A stretch of 15,158 bases of DNA from Bacteroidota bacterium (GTDB lineage Bacteria > Bacteroidota > Bacteroidia > Bacteroidales > VadinHA17): NCBI GenBank assembly GCA_012838685.1, contig DUOU01000002.1, forward strand, positions 1-15,158. Direction: 5' to 3'. Position 1 is the first letter of the stretch. Every line of letters starts with the position of its first letter. Positions 1-6,265 of the stretch are shown here, in pieces. The translations under genes were made by a program, and so were the position numbers. Under the pieces are notes generated by a model. The model was not told the origin of the DNA, made no database searches, and saw nothing but the letters and a program-made list of their open reading frames with translations.

Positions 1-188
1 AGATAGTGCCGCACGGCAAATGCGGATATGTGGTGGCTCCCGAGCCGGAAGCCATAGCCGACGCCCTGGTCGATTTTATCGATAACGACAGGGAGTCCCG
101 TTTCGCTGAGTGTGTGGATAAGGAGAGGGGAAAATATGGATGGGACCGGTTGACGGCGACGATCAGGGAACTGGCGGCAAAGATTTGA
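1..188 (+). CDS. Glycosyltransferase, C-terminal fragment (5' end outside window)
   Basis: The reading frame is open from the window edge (first full codon at base 3) to TGA at 186-188, so only about 61 C-terminal residues are present. The segment HGKCGYVVAPEPEAIADAL matches the 'HGxxGxxVxxxdpealA' stretch at the end of the second Rossmann domain of GT-B glycosyltransferases (GT4/group 1 type). In that fold this segment follows the nucleotide-sugar-binding Glu. The catalytic residues lie upstream and cannot be checked. It sits 49 bp before the GDP-heptose genes on the same strand, so it probably acts in the same LPS, capsule or glycoprotein glycan pathway. Donor and acceptor sugars are unknown. 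The GTG at position 6 is an internal codon, not a start. Confidence 0.75.
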   Translation, partial: IVPHGKCGYVVAPEPEAIADALVDFIDNDRESRFAECVDKERGKYGWDRLTATIRELAAKI

Positions 189-218
189 TGGATTAGCCAT
201 AACTTTGGAGTATATTTG
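184..218 (+). promoter_or_regulatory. Bacteroidota-type promoter for the heptose genes
   Basis: TTTG at 184-187 and TATATTTG at 211-218 match the -33 (TTTG) and -7 (TAnnTTTG) boxes, separated by 23 bp. A second TAnnTTTG match, TAACTTTG, lies at 200-207. Transcription would start near 223-225, leaving a leader of only about 14 nt before the ATG at 238. The heptose genes may therefore be transcribed independently of the upstream glycosyltransferase. Confidence 0.55.
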
Positions 219-237
219 TTCCCCAAAAAGATGGATT

Positions 238-1266
238 ATGATATATAGAAGCAAAGCTCCGCTGCGACTGGGACTCGCCGGTGGCGGTACGGATGTGTCG
301 CCCTACTCCGACATATACGGGGGCGCGGTACTGAACGCCACAATAGACAAATATGCCCATTGTACCATTCAAGAGACGGACAACGGAAAGATTGAGCTGC
401 ATGCGAGCGACCTTAAGCAGTCGCTATCCTTGCCCTCATCGTCGCGCCTTGAGGTGGAAGATGGGATACTGAGTCTGCATAAGGGGGTCTACAATAGGGT
501 GATGTCGCAGTTCAAGATAGACAAACCCCTCTCCTTCAAGATGACCACAAGTTGTGATGTGCCTCCGGGAAGCGGGCTGGGCACCTCGTCCACCATGGTT
601 GTCGCCATACTCCGGGCATTCGCCGAGTGGCTGAGACTGCCGCTTGGCGATTATGATATGGCATATCTTGCCTACCAGATCGAGAGGGTTGATCTCGGCT
701 TGAGGGGGGGGAAACAGGATCAGTACGCGGCGACGTTCGGGGGGTTCAACTTCATGGAGTTTTATGAAAACGACAGGGTAATCGTAAACCCGTTAAGGGT
801 TAAACCTTGGATAGTCAACGAGATGGAGGCATCACTGGTTCTATACTATACCGGGGTGTCAAGGTCGAGCGACAAGATCATAGCGGAACAACAGGATAAC
901 ACCAGGAAAAAAGATGAGAATGCTGTGGAGGCCATGCACCGGATCAAGGAGAGTTCGTATCTTATGAAGAATCTTATACTGAAAGGCGAGATAGTCAAGT
1001 TCGCCGAAATGTTGGGCAGGGAGTGGGAAAACAAAAAAAGGATGGCACGTCTGATCTCCAACGAGAAGATTGATCATATATACGATACCGCCATGAAGAC
1101 GGGAGCCTATGGGGGAAAGATCTCCGGCGCCGGTGGTGGCGGATTTATGCTGTTTATGATTGACCCGACAAAAAAGGTGGAACTGGCGGGCGAGTTGAAC
1201 AGTATTGGAGGAGACGTTGTCGATTTTCATTTTCGTGAGACGGGATGCGAGGGGTGGAAGTTATAA
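238..1266 (+). CDS. hddA: D-glycero-alpha-D-manno-heptose 7-phosphate kinase (GHMP family)
   Basis: This 342-aa protein is predicted to phosphorylate D-glycero-D-manno-heptose 7-phosphate at C1, giving the alpha-1,7-bisphosphate, the kinase step of GDP-heptose synthesis. All three GHMP motifs are visible. They are the N-terminal substrate motif RLGLAGGGTDV (about residues 10-20), the ATP-binding PPGSGLGTSST (109-119) and the C-terminal GGKISGAGGGGF (292-303). The start at 238 is preferred over the in-frame upstream ATG at 205, because homologues begin with MIYRSKAPLRLG-like sequence and the 205 start would lie inside the promoter. The gene overlaps hddC by 22 bp, which suggests translational coupling. 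The related fucokinase and L-fucose/heptose kinase families share this fold, but the hddC and gmhB neighbours make heptose the better assignment. Confidence 0.9.
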   Translation: MIYRSKAPLRLGLAGGGTDVSPYSDIYGGAVLNATIDKYAHCTIQETDNGKIELHASDLKQSLSLPSSSRLEVEDGILSLHKGVYNRVMSQFKIDKPLSFKMTTSCDVPPGSGLGTSSTMVVAILRAFAEWLRLPLGDYDMAYLAYQIERVDLGLRGGKQDQYAATFGGFNFMEFYENDRVIVNPLRVKPWIVNEMEASLVLYYTGVSRSSDKIIAEQQDNTRKKDENAVEAMHRIKESSYLMKNLILKGEIVKFAEMLGREWENKKRMARLISNEKIDHIYDTAMKTGAYGGKISGAGGGGFMLFMIDPTKKVELAGELNSIGGDVVDFHFRETGCEGWKL

Positions 1267-1946
1267 TATTGGCGGGAGGGCTGGGAACGCGGCTCAGATC
1301 CGCTATCGGGGAGGTTCCAAAACCGATGGCGCCGGTGGATGGAAAACCTTTTCTTCATTATCAGCTTTTATGGTTGGAGTCGTCAGGTGTTGATAAGGTG
1401 GTTTTATCAATAGGATATAAAGCTGAGATGATAACCGATCATTTTGGGCAAAAATTCAACGGGATTTCTATAGAATACGCTATTGAAAAGGAGCCTCTGG
1501 GTACCGGAGGGGCCATACTTTACGCCATGCGAAAAACAGGGGGGGATAGGGTGTTGATAGTTAACGGCGACACATGGTTTCCGGTGGATATCGGCAGGTT
1601 GGTGGAAGAGCATGAGTCCGCTGCCGCCCGGCTTACCATCGCGTTGAAGAAAATGACAAATTTCTCGAGGTATGGCACGGTAGAGTTGGAGGGAAACAGG
1701 ATAGTTGGTTTTCGCGAAAAACAGGAGATGTCGGTTGGCCTGATAAATGGGGGTATTTACTTGATGGACAGGAGTTTTGTTGAAAACTCCGTGAATATGA
1801 AGAAGTTCTCGTTCGAGACGGATATACTTGAAAAAAGGGTAGAAACGGGGGCTATCGCGGGAGTGGTCTTTGATGTTCCCTTCATCGATATAGGTGTTCC
1901 CGGGGATTATATGGGGGCGGGAGAGGTTATTAAGCAAAAAATATAG
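1245..1946 (+). CDS. hddC: D-glycero-alpha-D-manno-heptose 1-phosphate guanylyltransferase
   Basis: This 233-aa nucleotidyltransferase is predicted to join heptose 1-phosphate to GMP from GTP, giving GDP-D-glycero-alpha-D-manno-heptose and pyrophosphate. The N-terminus carries the nucleotide-binding signature ILAGGLGTRLRS (residues 8-19), followed by PKPMAPVDGKPFL (25-37). VNGDT (107-111) supplies the metal-binding Asp109, and FIDIGVPGDY near the C-terminus supplies the second metal site. The protein is a single NTP_transferase domain with no left-handed beta-helix, as expected for HddC rather than bifunctional sugar-phosphate enzymes. The ATG at 1245 lies inside hddA; GTG at 1254 is a possible alternative start. 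Sequence alone does not prove GTP over other NTPs, so specificity rests on the pathway context. Confidence 0.88.
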   Translation: MRGVEVIILAGGLGTRLRSAIGEVPKPMAPVDGKPFLHYQLLWLESSGVDKVVLSIGYKAEMITDHFGQKFNGISIEYAIEKEPLGTGGAILYAMRKTGGDRVLIVNGDTWFPVDIGRLVEEHESAAARLTIALKKMTNFSRYGTVELEGNRIVGFREKQEMSVGLINGGIYLMDRSFVENSVNMKKFSFETDILEKRVETGAIAGVVFDVPFIDIGVPGDYMGAGEVIKQKI

Positions 1947-1950
1947 GGAG

Positions 1951-2397
1951 GTGAAGAACAAAGCGTTATTTCTGGATCGCGACGGGGTGATAAATATAGA
2001 TAAGGTATATGTACACAGAAAAGAGGATTTTGAGTTTGTAAAGGGAATCTTTGAGGTGGCCAAAAGGTACCAGGATGAGGGTTTCCTTATTTTCGTAATA
2101 ACCAACCAGGCGGGAATAGCCAGGGGTTTGTACTCTGAGGAGCAGTTTCTGGAGCTGACCGAATGGATGAAGGAGAGATTCGCCGAGAGGGGGATAACCA
2201 TAACAAAAGTCTATTACTGCCCCCATCACCCCGACTACGGCGGGGAGTGTTCATGCCGCAAACCCGAACCCGGAATGATATTACAGGCTATAGAAGAGTA
2301 TGATATTGATCCCGCGATGTCGGTATTGATAGGGGACAAGGAATCAGACATCGAAGCCGGGAAACGGGCCGGAATTGGGCGTAACATCCTTTACTAG
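1951..2397 (+). CDS. gmhB: D-glycero-D-manno-heptose 1,7-bisphosphate 7-phosphatase
   Basis: This HAD-family phosphatase removes the C7 phosphate from heptose 1,7-bisphosphate, between the HddA and HddC steps. Read from GTG at 1951 (four bases after the hddC stop) it is 148 aa and starts VKNKALFLDRDGVIN. Visible elements are the catalytic DRDGV (Asp9, Asp11), motif II TNQAG (51-55), the zinc-binding Cys90/His92/Cys100/Cys102 typical of GmhB, and motif IV GDKESD (128-133). An in-frame ATG at 1894 would add 19 residues lying within hddC and is unlikely. The protein stops just after motif IV and so lacks the C-terminal tail of longer homologues (E. coli GmhB is about 190 aa). Its last 54 bp overlap the convergent glycosyltransferase gene. 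Catalytic motifs are complete, so it is probably active. Confidence 0.88.
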   Translation: MKNKALFLDRDGVINIDKVYVHRKEDFEFVKGIFEVAKRYQDEGFLIFVITNQAGIARGLYSEEQFLELTEWMKERFAERGITITKVYYCPHHPDYGGECSCRKPEPGMILQAIEEYDIDPAMSVLIGDKESDIEAGKRAGIGRNILY

Positions 2398-3324
2398 GTA
2401 GTGGTTCCTGTCGACTGACGTCCTGTTGATAAGTTCTCCCAGAAATCCCGCTATAAAAAGTAGGGTTCCTATTATCATCACAGCAAGTGAGATGTAGAAA
2501 TAGGGGCTGTCGGTTACCAGTGGGGCCCTGATGCCCTGACTTATGAAATTGAGCTTTCGTATGCCAAGGAAGAGGGCCATCAGGAAGCCGATAAAAAACA
2601 TCAGGGAGCCGCCCAGGCCGAAGATATGCATGGGCCTCTTGCCAAATCGGGTAATAAATCCTATGGTGAGGAGGTCAAGGTACCCGTTGATAAACCTGCT
2701 GAAACCATATTTTGTTTTTCCATATTTCCTGGCGCGGTGAACCACCACCTTTTCGCCTATCTTCTTGAATCCCGCCTCTTTGGCCAGCATGGGGATATAG
2801 CGGTGCATCTCGCCAAAGACTTCGATGCTTTTGACCACCTCCTTTCGGTATGCCTTGAGACCACAGTTGAAATCGTGCAACTTGATCCCCGAAGCCATTC
2901 TTGCCGTGCGGTTGTATATCTTGCTGGTAAATCTTTTTACGAAAGGGTCGTATCTTTTCTTTTTCCAGCCGGAGACCAGATCGTATCCCTCTTCCGTTAT
3001 CATCTTGTAAAGCGCGGGGATCTCGTCGGGTGAGTCCTGCATATCGGCATCCATGGTTATGACCACGTTGCCGGAACATGACTGGAAACCGATGTGCAGG
3101 GCGGCCGCCTTGCCGTAGTTGCGCCTGAAACTGATGCCCTTTACGGCAGGGTTCGAAACGGAGAGCGAAGTGATGGTCGACCACGTATTGTCGGTGCTCC
3201 CATCGTCGATATATATAATCTCATAAGAGAGTTTATGCGAAACGCATACCCTCTCTATCCAGGCGGTAAGTTCAGGAATAGATTCATCCTCGTTATAGGC
3301 GGGAACAATAACAGAAATATCCAT
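2344..3324 (-). CDS. Family 2 glycosyltransferase, DPM1/GtrB type, membrane-anchored
   Basis: This 326-aa protein has a cytoplasmic GT-A domain followed by two membrane segments. It likely transfers a sugar from a nucleotide sugar to undecaprenyl phosphate for surface glycan decoration. Visible motifs are SVIVPAYNEDESI (residues 4-16), the nucleotide-binding IDDGSTDNT (39-47), and MDADMQDSPDE (91-101), which holds the DxD-type metal site. Hydrophobic helices lie at about 233-254 and 278-297, as in GtrB, ArnC and Dpm1 relatives. The ATG at 3324 is preferred over a TTG at 3327. It shares one base with the upstream DUF4199 stop (TGATG), so the two are probably translationally coupled. The last 17 residues (from about Leu310) are read antisense through the end of gmhB. 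The sugar donor cannot be deduced. Confidence 0.87.
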   Translation of the reverse strand: MDISVIVPAYNEDESIPELTAWIERVCVSHKLSYEIIYIDDGSTDNTWSTITSLSVSNPAVKGISFRRNYGKAAALHIGFQSCSGNVVITMDADMQDSPDEIPALYKMITEEGYDLVSGWKKKRYDPFVKRFTSKIYNRTARMASGIKLHDFNCGLKAYRKEVVKSIEVFGEMHRYIPMLAKEAGFKKIGEKVVVHRARKYGKTKYGFSRFINGYLDLLTIGFITRFGKRPMHIFGLGGSLMFFIGFLMALFLGIRKLNFISQGIRAPLVTDSPYFYISLAVMIIGTLLFIAGFLGELINRTSVDRNHYLVKDVTPNSGPFPGFDV

Positions 3325-3884
3325 CAATCTAAGTTTAATTCTTCACCGGTATCTTTTCCAAACAGCGGATTTTCCTCTTTTTTGATAAATATGGAGATAA
3401 AGAGTGAAAATATCAATCCATGCGTTATACCGTTAAAAATCGCCATAAGGGAGATGAAGAGTGGCGTCAACAAAGTTTTTTGCATCTCGGTGGCCATCTC
3501 CATGGAACTTTGGGGTACGCCCATCTCCACCATCTTGTCTTGTGCCAACGCTAACTGTTGATCTATCAGGTTCGGATCTATATACTTATACAAGATAAAC
3601 GTAAAGAGACCCAGCACTAAACTATAAATCGTAAAAATCACCATACCGGCGCCCAGCGACTGGCCGTAGGAGATGAATCCACCCCTTTTCTTGTCGCGAA
3701 ACGACTTGAGCATGAAAAAAAGAACGGCAATCTGGATCGTATACAAGACATAACCCTGAACAGGGTTTGCCATTAACTTGAAAAAATAGATCAAAAGAGT
3801 ATGTATCAAGCCAATACACGCCATTATCAGGCCGTTTTCAAGATTGGCTTTCCAAACGTTTTCATATTTATCCATCCGGTCCAT
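3324..3884 (-). CDS. DUF4199 family integral membrane protein
   Basis: This 186-aa protein has four predicted membrane segments (about residues 17-36, 42-62, 76-101 and 138-168). The loop between the last two contains NLIDQQLALAQDKMVEMG. The pattern, including the FRDKKRGGFISYGQSLGAG segment between helices 2 and 3, matches the DUF4199 family that is widespread in Bacteroidota. No molecular function is established for the family. It is the first gene of a two-gene unit with the glycosyltransferase, sharing a TGATG stop/start junction, so a role alongside that enzyme at the inner membrane is a reasonable inference. ATG at 3884 is taken as the start; ATG at 3875 (three residues shorter) is equally possible. 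Confidence 0.85.
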   Translation of the reverse strand: MDRMDKYENVWKANLENGLIMACIGLIHTLLIYFFKLMANPVQGYVLYTIQIAVLFFMLKSFRDKKRGGFISYGQSLGAGMVIFTIYSLVLGLFTFILYKYIDPNLIDQQLALAQDKMVEMGVPQSSMEMATEMQKTLLTPLFISLMAIFNGITHGLIFSLFISIFIKKEENPLFGKDTGEELNLD

Positions 3885-3904
3885 GGTTTTGAGGTTATCG
3901 AAAA

Positions 3905-3912
3905 CAAATATA
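3905..3912 (-). promoter_or_regulatory. -7 box for the DUF4199/glycosyltransferase unit
   Basis: On the minus strand 3912-3905 reads TATATTTG, a TAnnTTTG match 20 bp ahead of the ATG at 3884. No clear TTTG or TTG -33 box was found at the usual distance, so this half-promoter call is moderate. It lies back to back with the SRP RNA promoter. Confidence 0.45.
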
Positions 3913-3965
3913 GCCTTAAAAGTTGAAAATTGCCTCTTAAACTGTCATCAATGAAAAAAATATAG

Positions 3966-3973
3966 TACCTTTG
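3966..3973 (+). promoter_or_regulatory. -7 box of the SRP RNA promoter
   Basis: TACCTTTG matches TAnnTTTG and ends four bases before the first base of the SRP RNA terminal helix at 3978, exactly where initiation would be expected. The -33 box is weak; CTGT at 3942-3945 is the nearest candidate. Confidence 0.6.
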
Positions 3974-3977
3974 TGTC

Positions 3978-4082
3978 GGGTAAGTCTTGTACGACCAGCT
4001 CCTGTTGAACTCCCCCAGGGTCGGAAGGCAGCAAGGGTAGACGGTTGTAGCGGTGCGATACAAGTAGCTTACCCCTTTTTTT
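3978..4082 (+). ncRNA. ffs: Signal recognition particle RNA, small bacterial (4.5S) type
   Basis: This RNA pairs with the Ffh protein to direct nascent membrane and exported proteins to the translocon. The ends pair as GGGTAAG (3978-3984) with CTTACCC (4068-4074). A second inner helix pairs CTTGTA (3986-3991) with TACAAG (4059-4064). The centre carries the conserved domain IV apex, AGGGTCGGAAGGCAGCAAGGG-like: a GGAA tetraloop followed by the AGCA-containing internal loop that binds Ffh. The molecule is about 100 nt, the size expected for the Alu-less bacterial form. A run of seven T (4076-4082) directly after the closing helix acts as the terminator, with the closing helix as its stem. Boundaries are inferred from base pairing, not measured. 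Confidence 0.88.
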
Positions 4083-4153
4083 GTCCTCCAGTCCCCGCTA
4101 TGAACCTTGTGCCACCGCACTTTCCTTGCTGTCACCGGTTTTCGGATCATTAC

Positions 4154-4186
4154 TTGAAATCCGCTAAATAAAAATATTTACCTTTG
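4154..4186 (+). promoter_or_regulatory. Bacteroidota-type promoter for tsaC
   Basis: TTG at 4154-4156 and TACCTTTG at 4179-4186 form -33/-7 boxes 22 bp apart. Transcription near 4191 would leave a leader of about a dozen bases before the ATG at 4203, too short for a normal ribosome-binding site. Confidence 0.55.
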
Positions 4187-4202
4187 GGAAAAACTTTGCT
4201 CT

Positions 4203-4817
4203 ATGTTGATCCGTATTTATCCCGAGAACCCCAATCCCAAGAACATCAGGCAGGTGGTAGATGTGCTTGAGTCGGGTGGAATTGTTATATATCCGACCGA
4301 CACCGTTTATGCCATAGGATGCGATATCACGGCCAACAGGTCAATTGAGAAGATAGCCAGGATAAAGGGGTTTGACCCCCGTAAGCCCGATCTTTCCCTT
4401 ATTTTCAGCGATATGAGCATGCTTTCGGAGTACACCATTATACGCAAAAACAATCTCTTCAAGCTGCTCAAGAGAAATCTTCCGGGTCCCTTTACCTTCA
4501 TAGTGCCGGCGAATAACCAGATTCCCAAAATGTTCAAGAACAAAAAGCGGACAGTGGGTATCAAGATACCCGATAACAGGATAACGCTTGACATAGTCCG
4601 TGAACTGGGCAGGCCGCTGATAACAACATCGGTCCGCTCAGAGGGTGAACATGATGAGTACACTACGGATCCGGAGCTGATACATGAAAAATACTCCGAC
4701 TTCGCGGATATTGTTGTCAACGGTGGATATGGCCATACAGAGGCGTCAACCATTGTTGATTGCACGGGGGATGAGTTTATTATCGAACGACAAGGATTGG
4801 GAGTTCTCGAATGGTGA
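4203..4817 (+). CDS. tsaC: L-threonylcarbamoyladenylate synthase (YrdC/Sua5 domain)
   Basis: The enzyme makes threonylcarbamoyl-AMP from threonine, bicarbonate and ATP, the first step of the t6A37 modification of ANN-decoding tRNAs. The TsaD complex then transfers the group to tRNA. The 204-aa protein is a single YrdC domain. Visible elements are the N-terminal VIYPTDTVYAIGCD (28-41), the basic RIKGFDPRKP loop (53-62), NLPGPFTFIVPA (92-103), VGIKIPDN (118-125) and ASTIVDCTGD (181-190), all in family order. It lacks the extra C-terminal Sua5 domain of longer homologues, as is common in bacteria. It has its own promoter and follows the SRP RNA gene. Its stop is 3 bp from the trkH stop on the other strand. 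It could also be labelled ywlC or sua5. Confidence 0.88.
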   Translation: MLIRIYPENPNPKNIRQVVDVLESGGIVIYPTDTVYAIGCDITANRSIEKIARIKGFDPRKPDLSLIFSDMSMLSEYTIIRKNNLFKLLKRNLPGPFTFIVPANNQIPKMFKNKKRTVGIKIPDNRITLDIVRELGRPLITTSVRSEGEHDEYTTDPELIHEKYSDFADIVVNGGYGHTEASTIVDCTGDEFIIERQGLGVLEW

Positions 4818-4820
4818 CCT

Positions 4821-6263
4821 TCAGCTTTTGTGGTAGCCCCTTGTAAGCAGGATGAAAAACGAAATGAATTCGAGCCGTCCCGCGATCATCAAAACAACCA
4901 GAAACTGCTTTCCGGCCATTGGCATTGAAGCCAATGAACCGAACGGCCCTATTGAACCGGGAGCGTGGCCAACGTTGCTGAGCATCGATGTGGCGAAACT
5001 GAAGGAGGTTAGCGTGTCGTATCCCATAAATGAGAGGATTATGGCGCCAACAGAGAGGGTGATAAGATATATTATTATCAATATCAACACTTTGGCCGCC
5101 ATACTGCCGGACACGATCCTGTCGCCCATCCTCAGCGGAATAACGGCATTGGGATGGATGGTGTTTTTTATTTGCAAGCCGATGATCTTTCCCAGCAGCA
5201 AGACCCGTATCGCCTTTAACCCTCCACCGGCCGAGCATGATGAACTTCCGATTATCATGAGGATTATAAGCCCATAAACCATAAACGATCCCCAGTTATT
5301 GAAATCGGACAAAAAATAGCCGGAGGTGGAGAGCATGGAAGCTGTATGGAAACCGCTTTCGAGAAATGATCTTCCCGGCCCAAAAATACCGTTAGCCGCT
5401 AGCACGAATGTTCCCGTAACGGAGAAGAGAAGAAATATCGAAAGATAAAAGAGAAATTCATTGTTACGGACAACCTTATCGAATCTCCTCTTCGCCCCAA
5501 AATAGAGGAGTGTCATGTTCGTTCCCGAGAGGAACATGAAGATGGTCATTACAATTATCGTGTATGTTGACGATATTGCCGGAATACCGCCATTTTTAGT
5601 GGAGAAACCTCCGGTGGAGAGGGTGGACATCGAATGGCAGACGGAGTCGAAAAGTGACATTCCGCCAATCCACAAAAGAATTGTCTCCGCGACCGTCAGC
5701 GTCAAATAGAGAGCGAAAAGTCGTTTTACCGACCCGATGGTCCGGGGATTGATCTTGTCGGCCGGCACACCTGAAAATTCATCTATGGAAAGTAGTATGT
5801 TGAACTGCTTAACAGGAAGTATGGATAGGGAAATTATTATGAAAAAGAGCCCGCCTATCCACTGTGTGGCGCTTCGCCAGAAAAGTATCCCGCGCGGAAG
5901 CATCTCTACATTGCCTATTATGGTGGCCCCGGTGGTTGTGAAACCCGAAACAGATTCAAAAAAGGCATCGCCAAAATTGGGTATAGCGCCGGAAAACAGG
6001 TAGGGCATGGTACCCGCCAAACTTATTATAAGCCACGTCCCGACGAGAATCAGATAACCCTCTTTATTGCCGTCAACTCTCTCCTCTTTCCTAAAGGGGG
6101 TGTAAACCATTCCCCCACATATTACCGTGATGATTCCGGATAGCACCAAGGCGCCGCCCGGGTCGCCGTATATGAATGATACCGCCGCGGCAACAAGCAT
6201 AACGAAACCCTCTATTACCAGGGCCTGGCTGTAGACCTTCGCGACAATCCTGAAGTTGACCAT
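4821..6263 (-). CDS. trkH: Trk potassium uptake protein, transmembrane channel subunit
   Basis: This 480-aa polytopic inner-membrane protein forms the K+ pathway of the Trk system; TrkA gates it from the cytoplasm. The four selectivity-filter loops are all recognisable: FTTTGA (108-113), LSTGGF (215-220), LSTSGY (311-316) and LSNVGH (428-433). Each supplies the expected filter glycine. SSSCSAGGGLKAIR (340-353) matches the conserved CxxSTGGGIK-like loop before the last repeat. The ATG at 6263 follows the trkA stop by two bases, so the two are co-translated. An open frame extends upstream to 6671 but lies wholly inside trkA in another frame and adds a low-complexity polar sequence, so it is not part of the protein. 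The 480-aa length is normal for TrkH. Confidence 0.92.
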   Translation of the reverse strand: MVNFRIVAKVYSQALVIEGFVMLVAAAVSFIYGDPGGALVLSGIITVICGGMVYTPFRKEERVDGNKEGYLILVGTWLIISLAGTMPYLFSGAIPNFGDAFFESVSGFTTTGATIIGNVEMLPRGILFWRSATQWIGGLFFIIISLSILPVKQFNILLSIDEFSGVPADKINPRTIGSVKRLFALYLTLTVAETILLWIGGMSLFDSVCHSMSTLSTGGFSTKNGGIPAISSTYTIIVMTIFMFLSGTNMTLLYFGAKRRFDKVVRNNEFLFYLSIFLLFSVTGTFVLAANGIFGPGRSFLESGFHTASMLSTSGYFLSDFNNWGSFMVYGLIILMIIGSSSCSAGGGLKAIRVLLLGKIIGLQIKNTIHPNAVIPLRMGDRIVSGSMAAKVLILIIIYLITLSVGAIILSFMGYDTLTSFSFATSMLSNVGHAPGSIGPFGSLASMPMAGKQFLVVLMIAGRLEFISFFILLTRGYHKS

Positions 6264-6265
6264 TT

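Noticed and set aside
205..237. Longer hddA starting at ATG 205
   Set aside because: The extra residues overlap the predicted promoter and do not resemble GHMP kinase N-termini.
1894..1950. Longer gmhB starting at ATG 1894
   Set aside because: The added residues are out-of-frame hddC sequence with no match to the GmhB N-terminus. GTG at 1951 gives the family start.
1407..2201. 264-codon open frame on the minus strand opposite hddC and gmhB
   Set aside because: Both genes on the plus strand have complete family motifs. The antisense product has no recognisable domain and unlikely composition, so it is a shadow frame.
4083..4150. Possible small RNA or peptide after the SRP RNA
   Set aside because: No promoter, hairpin or coding signal could be supported; it looks like plain spacer before the tsaC promoter.
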